NCBI GenBank assembly: GCA_934047225.1
Contig: OW203993.1
Location: forward strand, 22,954,069-23,018,068
Reading direction: 5' to 3'
DNA length: 64,000 nt
Origin: Ypsolopha sequella
Taxonomy: Eukaryota; Arthropoda; Insecta; Lepidoptera; Ypsolophidae
In this document: positions 45,687 through 55,760 of the stretch, in pieces
Layout of the letters: each line of letters begins with the position of its first letter
Position numbering within the stretch: position 1 is the stretch's first letter
Translations under genes and position numbers: made by a program
Notes under the pieces: generated by a model
Seen by the model: only the letters and a program-made list of their open reading frames with translations
Told to the model about the DNA's origin: nothing
The model's database searches: none

Positions 45687-45822
45687 ATAAAGGCCGCACC
45701 ACATTCTCGCCGAGACTCGCCTGAAGGGGAAAAAGCTATACGAGTAAGGCGAAACGCCTTTACTTATCTAGCTTTGTCCCCTTCACGGCGAGAGTCTCGC
45801 CGAGAATGTGGAGTGGCGTTAA
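45687..45822. mobile_element. Short foldback MITE
   Basis: Inverted arms of about 50 bp built on 'ccacattctcgccgagactc' and 'gaaggggaaaaagcta', separated by a loop of about 30 nt. Confidence 0.85.
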
Positions 45823-46216
45823 CAAAGAGGTCATGTTAACGTTTGAAAATGTGTTAAGGTATTTCAAGTAATGAAATGAGGTTTAAAACACGGCAAGTCC
45901 CAAACATTATGATATGACTTCTGATTTGTTTAGGTTTTCTCATTTTACTTACTTAATTTACTAAATAGTTAATCACTCGAAGGTTTGAGAGAGGGGTTGA
46001 ATGAAGCCCCTTATTCCCCTCTATTTACGGTCCTGCTACCTTTGTCTCACAATTGACCTGTTTGTATATTTTCGTGCATCTCTTTCACTTGCACTAATAA
46101 TTGAGGCGCAGTTTCTTCTTCCATTCTTTAAGTGTACAGGTGGTGATATCGCTGAATGGTTGCGATTTGAAAATAATGATTCAACGGATGGTAATTCGTT
46201 TCACAGATAAAATATT

Positions 46217-46577
46217 GGGTACTTACCTATGAAATTGGCAAAATTTTCTTACAGATTCATGAGTTCATAAATCCTGTAATTCAATAGCTATTTCAATTAT
46301 TTGTTTTTTACATCTACATATTAAATTTTGTTATTATTTTTTTGATAACTAAAATTAAATCTTCAAAAACAGTTCGTCCTATATGCCATCCATTTCCATG
46401 ATAACATGATGATTTTTTACAGCTTACACCTTTCAAAAATTCAATTAATGTTGTCTCATTCACACACAAAAGTTTTGGATTTGTCATTCCCCAAAAAATG
46501 TACAAATATTAGTACTGAAAATTGAGTTTCCTTTAAATTCTCCATACAAAACGCCAATTTCACATGTAAGGGCCTGT
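46217..46577. mobile_element. Shortened relative of the 7617-8694 element
   Basis: It starts 'cctatgaaattggcaaaatt' and ends 'caatttcacatgtaaggg', with the interior mostly deleted. Confidence 0.7.
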
Positions 46578-46599
46578 TACATGATAAACTGCGACATGG

Positions 46600-47840
46600 C
46601 TAAATGAGTGTGAGCGAAATCTGTTGCTTGTACCTCCTGTCGAGTTGACTGGAAAAAATATTTTAGAATTAGGACCATCCGAATTTTTGTGCAATACCAA
46701 TTAAGCGAGGCAGAAATAAATATTTAAGCAAACCTCCGCTGGCCCCCCGCAATCTTTTGTGTCGCAATAATAAAAATTAAATTGTGGGGTAAATTATTAT
46801 ATCTAGGAATATAAAATGAGAATTTTGAAATATTAGGAACGTCACGATTGTGTTGTTGAACAAATTGTGTAATAAATGTCATTTTGTCGGCACTCGATTG
46901 TGTAAGACTTAGAGGAATGATAAAACTTAGATATGACTGATTTAGGTACCTAATTTAAAAGTCTCGATACAAGCATTCGCTAGAATACCGCGTTCAAAAA
47001 TTCGTTTTGAAATTAAATTTCGTCTTAAACATATTGTGTAAGTGTGTTGACCTTTTTTGTTATTTGCTCTAATTGGTAAGAATTTGAATTGCAAGAAGGC
47101 ATAACAAATAAAAATAAAGCTGTTCCGTCGGCTTTGCTACATTTTAGTTTCCCTATACAATGACGTTTGAAAAGTGCCTTCGCATGTTGCTCAACAAATT
47201 GATGCTGAATCTTTATTATTTTATTGTGGGTGGATTATTTAGGTGAATTAGATTTTTGCACAAATTGTGATATCCAAACTATAATCGCCGAATTTAGTTC
47301 TTGATAAGAACTGCCTGATAATGGACTTTGGACGCGCGCGACTTGCGTCCTGCGAGGATCGTTTCAGAGCCGCAAGCCTCGTCCCATCCAAAGTCTACTT
47401 TAACAGTTTTCAATGTTAATTATTTTAAGGAGACTTGTTTGCTAAAATTTTGTTTTCTAATAATCATGTTTAGTCGGTAAGTTTCCTGATATTTATATAA
47501 TGTAACTTATATTTTAGTTTTGAATACAGTTGTTTTTTTATTTACACATTTCTTGTCTTTGCACTTTTTGGTAGAAAATAAAGTTACTATAAGTATATAC
47601 CATACTCATTGTTTATTGCTTCAACCTGTTCCCGCCACACCTTTTGGAGTATACAATTTAGACCCTTAGACAGAATTTACAGTACATAGTCTAATATTTT
47701 CTTTTTTTTTCTAATGATAATGCCAAAATGCACATTTTTTTTCGTTGTCATTTTCAAACATAGTACCCTAATTAATTAAATAGGTAATAGGTATAGCTAC
47801 GAGTATTTAATTAGGTCCCTGGGAACTAAACGGCGTCCTG
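46600..47840. other. Intergenic, no gene seen
   Basis: AT-rich sequence with no ORF or repeat match that I can support. Confidence 0.4.
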
Positions 47841-47847
47841 TGCATGT

Positions 47848-48089
47848 TATATACAAGGTGTAACCATATTTGAAGAGCTTATTCAGTCCATGGTATAGAA
47901 CAACTTTTACGACGGAGCCAACCCTGAACTCTCAAAAAAAAATCTGCCCTTCCATACATTTCGGCCGAGCGGTATTGCATTTTTCAGTGTTTGTATTGCA
48001 GTGTTTGTTCCGTAGTAAAAGTTGTTCTATACCATTGACTGAATAAGCTCTTCAAATGTGGTTACAATTTTCTGTTACACGTTGTATAT
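47848..48089. mobile_element. MITE family C, copy 2
   Basis: Same ends and inner inverted pair as 43715-43983, with a small deletion in the loop and at the left end. Confidence 0.85.
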
Positions 48090-48295
48090 ACTGTTAAAAG
48101 CAGAAACATACATTGCGACAATGCTCTTGGCGCGTGGATTGATCGTGGTCAAAATTGGAACTAACGCTTCTATTATGTTCACAGCGCAAAAATATACTTG
48201 TACAGTTTTGCTAGCGGATCGTGTCACAACTTTACCATGACACGACACTGGTATGGAAAAATGTCATTGTATTACCATAATAATTATTGTTTTAA

Positions 48296-48567
48296 TATAC
48301 AAGGTGACTTTTTGATCATCGTCCAAATTCATACTGGTGGCTTGGTAAGTGATCAGTATCATAGATCAATAATTTTTTTTGTAAAATTCGTAAAATGAAA
48401 TTTCGACTCCCCATAGTGATTCACACGGAACTGGAAGTGAATTTCTATGGGAAGCCAAAATTTCATTTTACAAATTTCACAAAAATTGTTATTGATCCAA
48501 GATACTGATCACTTATCAAGCCTCCAGTATGAATTTGGACGATGATCAAAAAGTCAGCTTGTATTTA
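48296..48567. mobile_element. Foldback MITE family D, copy 1
   Basis: Arms start 'acaaggtgactttttgatca' and repeat inverted at the right end; the centre pairs 'tagtgattcacacggaac' and neighbours. A second copy begins at 49112, and a diverged one lies at about 53270-53485. Confidence 0.85.
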
Positions 48568-48644
48568 TGTACCATAATAATTACTGTCATAAACACCAAA
48601 TTGTATTAATAGCAATAATGACTATTTATAATTAACTGGTCTTT

Positions 48645-49110
48645 ACCTTGAAATTGCCGAAATTTTCTTACAGATTCATAAGTTCATAATTCCTGTAATT
48701 CAATAGCTATTTCAATTATTTGTTTTTTGTTTGAATGTTCATTTCAAGGTTTTACATCTACGTATTAAATTTTGTTTTTATTTTCGGTTTGATTATAAGT
48801 GGCGAGTGGCGTAATATTGGGGAGGCCTATGTCCAGTAGTGGACGAATACGAGCTGATGGATGGATGGATTGATTATTAAATGCCATCTATTTCCATGAT
48901 GAGATTCGTAATAATTTTTTGCAGCTGACATTTTTCGAAAATTAAATTAATGTTGTTGTTAGCTTAATGTTGTCTCATTCATACACAAAATAAATTACAT
49001 AATTTGGATTTGTCATTCCTAAAAAAATGGAAAAATGTTAGTACTGATAATTGAGTTTCCTTCAAATTCTCAATAGAAAACAGCAATTTCATATGTAAAA
49101 ACCGAATTAT
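48645..49110. mobile_element. Relative of 7617-8694, with a SINE-tail insertion
   Basis: It has the same end pair as the other copies. At about 48797-48875 it is interrupted by 'ggggaggcctatgtccagta' ... (atgg)n, the typical lepidopteran LINE/SINE 3' tail. Confidence 0.75.
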
Positions 49111-49111
49111 A

Positions 49112-49372
49112 TACAAGGTGACTTTTTGATCATCGTCCAAATTCATACTGGTGGCTTGGTAAGTGGTCAGTATCATTGATCAATAACAATTTTTGTAAAA
49201 TTTGTAAAATGAAATTTCGACTTCCCATAGTGATTTACTCGGAACTGGAAGTGAATTTCTATGGGAGCTGAAATTTCATTTTACAAATTTCACAAAAATT
49301 GTCATTGATCCAAGATACTGATCACTTATCAAGCCTCCAGTATGAATTTGGACGGTGATCAAAAAGTCACCG
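49112..49372. mobile_element. Foldback MITE family D, copy 2
   Basis: Inverted arms as in 48296-48567. Its right end runs directly into the palindrome cluster that follows, which reuses 'tcaaaaagtcaccgatctca'. Confidence 0.8.
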
Positions 49373-49735
49373 ATCTCATCAAAATATACAATTTTAACCT
49401 TGGCGATGCCATTGTTATCACGCAGTTCATTTGCAATTCAGACGGATAGACGATGATTCATTTTTTACCCGCATTTGGTATCCGAATTACAAAAAATAAA
49501 ATACAAACAGCTCAGCATACAAATCACATTATATTAGATATATATATATATATATATATCAAAAAGTCACCGATCTCATCAAAATATACAATTTTAACCT
49601 TGGCGATGCCATTGTTATCACGCAGTTCATTTGCAATTCAGACGGATAGACGATGATTAATTTTTTACCCGCATTTGGTATCCGAATTACAAAAAATAAA
49701 ATACAAACAGCTCAGCATACAAATCACATTATATT

Positions 49736-49773
<38 letters not shown>

Positions 49774-49854
49774 ATGTGATTTGTATGCTGAGCTGTTTGT
49801 ATTTTATTTTTTGTAATTCGAATACCAAAGCTCAGCATACAAATCACATTATAT

Positions 49855-49886
<32 letters not shown>

Positions 49887-50084
49887 TAATATAATGTGAT
49901 TTGTATGCTGAGCTGTTTATATTTTATTTTTTGTAATTCGGATACCAAATGCGGGTAAAAAATGAATCATCGTCTATCCGTCTGAATTGCAAATGAACTG
50001 CGTGATAACAATGGCATCGCCAAGGTTAAAATTGTATATTTTGATGAGATCGGTGACTTTTTGATATATATATATATATCCGTT
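49359..50084. repeat. (TA)n-punctuated direct and inverted repeat cluster
   Basis: A unit of about 195 bp ('aaaaagtcaccgatctcatc' ... 'atcacattatattagata') occurs twice in direct orientation (about 49359-49555, 49558-49760), then as a short inverted piece (49762-49828), a short direct piece (49829-49860) and a full inverted copy (49884-50064). (TA)n runs mark the joints. The whole can fold into a long hairpin. Confidence 0.9.
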
Positions 50085-50308
50085 GAGGCGACTACTGGGA
50101 TCATGGAAAAAAGGAAGTGAAAATGTGAAACATACGTAGAATTAGCGTCATTAGAGCAGGCTTATCACGCCTGGATACATACAAAAGGTAAAAACTTATT
50201 GTGAAGTCAACAGCTTATTTTCTACATATTTTTATCACAAGTATTTGTTAGCTACAATAACAGCTAAGGTGTGCTTGATAAGCGCTTAGATATTAGTCTG
50301 CACGATGC

Positions 50309-51230
50309 TTAGTTCGGGTTTAGGGCAGGCTTATCAACAGAAAGTGCCATTATGGCGCTCAAGCACACCGTCAGGTACTATACGGACAGGAGCACGCCAG
50401 TCTATGCGTGCTTCTTAGACTTGTAAAAAGCTTTTGATTTGGTGTCATATTCCGTGCTATGAGACAAGCTGGATTGTGTGAATCTTCCGTCTTAGCTCAC
50501 TGGCATCTTCAGGCAGTGGTACGAGAACCAGGTGAACTACGTGCGATGGGGGGAGGAGCGTTCGGAGGAGTACAGGTTGGAGTGCGGGGTGAGACAGGGG
50601 GGTTTGGCTTCTCCCAGGCTCTTCAACCTGAAGGTATGTAGACCGGCTGATCCCTGAGCTCAGCAGCGTGCATGCAAGATGTTCAATTGATGGCGTCAAC
50701 GTCAACAACATTAGTTACGCGGATGATATTGTGCTACTGAGCCCGTCGATCAACGCGCTCAGGAAGCTGTTGCTGGCGTGTGAAACCTATGCAAAAACTC
50801 ATGAGTTGAAGTACAATACCAAGAAGAGTGAGCTCCTGGTTTTCACTGCGGCCAGCAGCTTCCCTCAAGACGTACCCCCCTAAAGCTGTACGGGACTGCA
50901 TTGACGAGAGTCAAACAGTTCAAGTACCTGGGTCACATTGTGACAGAGGACCTGAAAGATATCCAGGACATTGAGCGCGAACGTAGAGCGTTGGCGGTCA
51001 GAAGTAATATGCTCGCCCTTAGGTTTGCTCGTTGTGCAGAACAGGTAAACATTAGCGTTCTGCCAATCTTTTTACACGAGCGGCCTGTGTGTGAGATACA
51101 CGCAGAAGACCTACAGCGCTCTGCGGGTGCAGTCTTTGATTAATTTAGTTAATCAAAGGGTGCAGTACAATAAGCTTTCAGGATGTCATTGGGACTGTAG
51201 CGCGTCCGGCTTGTTTGCTTAGGCGCATAC
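50309..51230 (+). pseudogene. Dead non-LTR reverse transcriptase fragment
   Basis: Pieces of one RT are spread over all three frames: GFRAGLSTESAIMALKHTVR, then FLDL-stop-KAFDLV, ECGVRQGG, YADDIVLLSPSINALRKLLL (catalytic YADD) and VKQFKYLGHIVTEDLKDI. There are several stops and frameshifts. It is clearly a different family from the 303-2850 element. Both ends are missing and a 25-bp palindrome is inserted at 51134. Clade not assigned. Confidence 0.85.
51126..51166. mobile_element. 25-bp palindromic insertion with direct repeats
   Basis: Inside the dead RT, GGTGCAGT (51126-51133) is repeated at 51159-51166, enclosing 25 bp at 51134-51158: CTTTGATTAA-tttag-TTAATCAAAG. The 8-bp duplication suggests a hAT-like insertion reduced to its termini. 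Confidence 0.6.
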
Positions 51231-51584
51231 TACCTATACGTAGTAATACTTAGTAATACCTACTTCGTCTATGGTTTTGGAAAATTTTCATATCTTTTTT
51301 ACACCGTGTTATGTGGGTAAATTAATGCTATTTTGTGCCAAATTTCATGTCTTTATCTTTAACGGTGCTAAAGTTATGAGGCTGTGACATACGGACGGAC
51401 AACAGAGTCTCACCATAAAGTTTCATTTTGTACCTTTTAGGTACTACGAAACCCTAAAAAGATAAGAAAAATTCCTAACCCGTCACACTGTTACTTGATG
51501 GGATTCTTTATTTTTATAAAACCCGATACATTAACGGCTGTATTATGTGTAGGCAATAATTAAGTTTTAATATACTGAGTCTGT

Positions 51585-51952
51585 AACAGGTGGTAGAGCT
51601 GATGCCGGGCTCGACTGTGGAGGTACCACCATCTGACTTGGAGACCCCTTCGAAGTAATTCGGGGGAGAGTAAGAGGACAGCTCACAGGCAAAAAACCAG
51701 GAGGCCCACCACCATTCCTGGGACCGATAGATGGCGGTATATCCCTCATAGCCGGGTCTTATATGGAACAGCCTGGTGACGGGCAGCGGGGTCACTGGTG
51801 CGAGAGTTCCGGCACCGCACTCACCAACCCGCCTACCCAGCGTGTGTGAGTATGGGCAATTCTTCCAGGATGACCGCCGGGAGTGGCAAAGTCCTGGAAA
51901 GGCTTGCGTCTAGCAGTGGACGAACTAGGCTGATGGATGGATGGATGTACTG
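51585..51952 (+). repeat. LINE/SINE 3' unit, copy 1
   Basis: A segment of about 370 bp ending 'ctgatggatggatggatg'. It shares 'gctgatgccgggctcgactg' and 'ggaccgatagatggc' with 56562-56930. Open frames on the minus strand are shadows of the repeat. Confidence 0.8.
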
Positions 51953-52362
51953 AGTCTCTGTCAAAAATTGTTAAAGTTAAGTCCTTGTTCTTTTATTTTT
52001 TTTTTGTGTTGTGGTGATTAATAAATGGTAATTTTATGTTGTCTCTTATCTTATCTAAATTTTCATTTTTTTTCCAACGAGTGACTCCAAAGTAAATGTG
52101 TGTACGAATCGTTGGAAATAAAGTATTCCCATCCAGTAACACAACACTTTCAACAATTATTTTTATCCCACCAAGTAACCCAGGCCCAGTAGGCCTAGCA
52201 TGCACAAACCGTAGCAATTATTTTTATGCAAAGTTGTTTAAAGAAAAGGCCGTTTATGTACTAATTAAATGTTTTTAATAATAATAAAAAAATATATATT
52301 ACGTAGGTACCTATTGGATTTGGATTTATCATGTTGCATCAGATAACTTGACAATAAATGCA

Positions 52363-53030
52363 AAGGCGGATCCAGGATTTAATTGGGGGGGGGGGGGGGC
52401 ATACTGACCACCTTAAGGCGCCTAGGCTAAAACTCTTTCCAGCGTCATCCAAAAATGACTCTATAAGAAACAGCATGAAAACACTGTTCAAAGTCAAGCT
52501 GTTTTTAGACTAAAATTAAGTTAAATTGGTTATTTCTTTGAAACCACTAATAATAAAAATAAAAATAAAAAAGTTTAATATTATTAAGTATTAGGTAATA
52601 AAACACACATGAAATTACAAACATTAAAAAACACAACAAAAAATTAAAAAAAAAAATATTAGGATAAGATCCGATTCAAACTATTTTCGTATGTATTAAA
52701 TTATTTATATATTTTTTTTATTAGGGAATCAAAGTTTGACAATCCAATGGTATTATTCCACTAAAATACAAGGAAAATATAGCTTAGAAAAATTATTCAT
52801 GTTAATTTTTACCGTCCATCGCATCCATGTGAAAAGTATTGTTTTCTTCTATTTTGCGCTATCCGGAGACCAAGCGAGCGACGTCGTAATAATGCAGTGT
52901 AAAATTCTTCGATCAAATTGTTGTTCAAAGGTAAAATTGTGGTAAAATTATACCGAATCGAATCGGAATGTCGAGTCAAAATGCCCCCCCGCCCCCGCCG
53001 TATACGCTAATGAGATCCTGGCGCTGCGCT
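52363..53030. repeat. Composite repeat region with poly-G/poly-C ends
   Basis: It starts 'ggcggatccaggattt' + (G)15 and ends with C-rich 'gcccccccgcccccgccg' and 'gagatcctgg', so it may be one old TIR element. Inside (52790-52880, inverted) is a piece of TTAA MITE family B. Confidence 0.5.
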
Positions 53031-53269
53031 GTACGTACCTACACGACAATTCGACAGTAAAAACGAATTAAACTCTTGACGATGTTAGCATAATTATTAT
53101 CTTTAGTCGGTGCGACTACGTTGCAGTAAAACGTGTTTGGTTAATTTGTAAATAAAATCATACAAGGTGTAACAGAAAAGTGTTCGCATACACAGTTAAT
53201 TCTCTCTCTCTCTCTGGTGCTTTGTGTAAAAGTATAGAATTTGTTGATAACTATAGAACAATGCCATAT

Positions 53270-53485
53270 ACAATGTGACATTCATTAATGTAGCCAAAAT
53301 CATACTGAAGACTCATTAAGTGCTCAGTATTGAGGTTCAATGAACCTTTTTGGTAAATTACGTTTTTCTAGTTTCCACAATCAGCAAACGCAATCCCAGC
53401 CCCGATTTAATCACTATTTATTTTGCAAAATTAGTGTTATCATCCGTGATACTGATCACTTACCAAGCTTCCAGTATGAATTTGG
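53270..53485. mobile_element. Diverged MITE family D copy
   Basis: 'catactgaagactcattaag' and 'gatcacttaccaagcttcca' mirror each other as in 48296-48567, with more changes. Confidence 0.55.
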
Positions 53486-53776
53486 TTGCATAAATTAATT
53501 TTACTTAACTTTATTAATTTATGCAGCCAAATTCATATCGAAGATTCGGATAGTCGGTATCAAGGTTCGATGTTTTTTGGGAAATTCGTTTATTCGTTTA
53601 ACATTTTGTTTTCAAACTATATTAATCAAAGTCACCTTATTTTTTATTAAACGTGTAATTATGTGTATTAATGACGTGCTCAGAAAATTAAACGACATGC
53701 TCTAAACATTATACTGAACCATTTCCATGAAAAAAAACTTTTGATACAAACAACGCGAAAAAGAAAACTTATTACT

Positions 53777-54250
53777 CATCATCATCATCGTATGGCCTTT
53801 GTGTCCTGCATTGTTTTTTCTACAAATCTATAATTCTACATCCAGGTTTGATAGCCATGTTTTCGCGTCAGGTGTTAGTTAGTGTAACTGCTCCAGCCCA
53901 CCAGAAAACTTTCTGATGGGGCACCCCTCTACGATGTGACGGATAGTCTGTTTAGGCTCCACAGTCGCAGCGAGGTGAGTCAGCGATATCCCATTGGTGC
54001 AGGTTATAGTTGCACCTTGCCACGCCAGTGCGGATTCTGTTCAACGTAGTCCACAGCTTACGGTGTTCTCTAAAGCCTGGCTGTGTGGCAGAGGGGTCAG
54101 GTATGATGTTACCCTGTGAACATTTTTCTTCTCGCCATTTTGCCCGCCACTCAGACTGGATGCCAATTTGTTGCCTGATCCTATCGTCAGTCCAGATAGG
54201 TTTACGGAAGGAATTCGCTGAGGCGGTATCTGATCGAGTGTATCAATAAG
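53777..54250 (-). pseudogene. LINE C-terminal fragment (post-RT, zinc-knuckle region)
   Basis: The minus strand reads DDRIRQQIGIQSEWRAKWRE, then FREHRKLWTTLNRIRTGVAR, CNYNLHQWDIADSPRCDCG and QTI, the W..LNR.RTG..RC..LH.W...DSP.CDCG pattern seen near the C-terminus of many non-LTR ORF2 proteins. It ends in a (GAT)n tail at 53777. Truncated and frameshifted. Confidence 0.8.
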
Positions 54251-54609
54251 AATGTAACTTTGCTTACTTATTACTCATGATTTTCTTTATGGAAGTACAT
54301 TTTTTTCGCGTGTTCTCTTTGGAAGTGATTCAGTATAAACCGATGAGCATGTGGCTTGATTTTCTGAGCATGTCTGATAATTTTGATAAAGCAGTAATCC
54401 AGCCAAATTAAAAACCACCACAGTGTTCATAAAATGAGTGTGTTGAGGATTATAAACGTTGCCTTGAAACCAGTGTCTGTAAGTACTTACTATTTTTCTA
54501 CTCTCATAAACTACTCAAAGGTACATACATAAGTATGTTACAATGTAAGGTGTGGGTTTTTAATAAATGAACAGATTATCTACCCATAATAATTAAATAC
54601 TTCTACTAT

Positions 54610-54882
54610 ACAAGGTGTAACAGACAGGTGTAACCATATTTGAAGAGCTTATTCAGTCAATGATATAGAACAACTTTAACTATGGAACAAACCCTAGCTG
54701 TACCGCGAAAAAAATAATCAACTGTTTGATAGAAAAATGCAATGCCGCTCGGCCGAAATGTATGGAAGGGCAGATTTTTTTTTTGAGATTTCGGTGTTGG
54801 TTCCATAGTAAAAGTTGTTTTATACCATTGACTGAATAAGCTCTTCAAATATGGTTACACCTTTCTGTTACACATTGTATAC
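54610..54882. mobile_element. MITE family C, copy 3
   Basis: Ends 'tatacaaggtgtaacagaca' and 'tttctgttacacattgtata'; inner inverted pair as in copies 1 and 2. Confidence 0.85.
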
Positions 54883-54889
54883 AAATCCA

Positions 54890-55635
54890 GCCGAAGCTGG
54901 CTGAAGAGAAGCTGCAGCAGTGGCTGGTGGAGCCAGGACTCTACTCTTTTCTGTTCGATATCCTTTCAAACATCTTTCAAACAACGCAGTCGAGATCAAT
55001 GTCAAATTGCTTGTAGAAGTGGAAGCTTCAACTGGAAGCGATATACACCAAATGATATCACGAATAAAGATAAGAAGAAATGAGGTTGGGCTTCTAACTT
55101 CAAATAAGTATACCGAGTAAACTAACACAGATTGATACGCCAGGGGCTGGTTTTCTCTCCCAGATTCATCTTTTTAACCTTTTTCCCAATCAAATCTGTC
55201 ATCCGTCAACTCTCCATATCCAACCCGTGCTCGATATTCCCAGGCCAGCAGCAAGGTTTCTTATCCCAGCACAAAATAGGTTTCATTACGTAGGTACATT
55301 GAAGGTACTCGATCTCGTCACCCAAGGAGAGAATTTGCCTACCAAAGTGATATATTGAAGAACTCGAAATATTAGAGCTTGCGTATGTCACGATGGATGA
55401 ATGTGGAAGAGACGAAACAGGTGTGTCAGGGTCGTAGCAGAGTAGACTAGGGGAGATAAGCTTTACACGCGTACAAGAAAAATACAAGATTTTAGGAAAG
55501 TACAAATTTGGCTTGTCTAAAAATGTAAAGGTTACAACTACATAAGAACATTAATAAATCTGATAATCTGCCATGAAATATTGATAATTACACTTGAGTT
55601 AGATTTCTGTTTTTATTAATATTTCTGAATTGCAG
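54890..55635. other. Upstream of gene 2 exon A; no gene supported
   Basis: Short open frames on both strands (54868-55128, 55206-55505), one with a Glu/Leu-rich stretch (KLAEEKLQQWLVEPG). I see no homologue or coherent exon. An upstream exon of gene 2 may lie here or further left. Confidence 0.3.
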
Positions 55636-55760
55636 CTAAATGAACTGGGTTTGCCTTCGTACTTTACCTTCCGTTTCGCACACACACAAAATCTCACCAG
55701 AAATATCCAGTACATCAGCAATGACAAGATCAGATTATGTGTGAATTCTGAATCTATGAA
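55636..55760 (+). CDS. TMEM53: TMEM53-like gene 2, exon A
   Basis: It encodes LNELGLPSYFTFRFAHTQNL then TRNIQYISNDKIRLCVN, ending in a split Lys before GTGAGT. Acceptor tttctgaattgcag. Confidence 0.88.

Noticed and set aside
50457..50711. 84-codon minus-strand frame
   Set aside because: Shadow of the plus-strand dead RT, whose YADD and other motifs fix the coding strand.
54868..55505. Frames on both strands upstream of gene 2, considered as a first exon
   Set aside because: No in-phase donor joining to 55636 could be supported and no similarity to gene 1's N-terminus.
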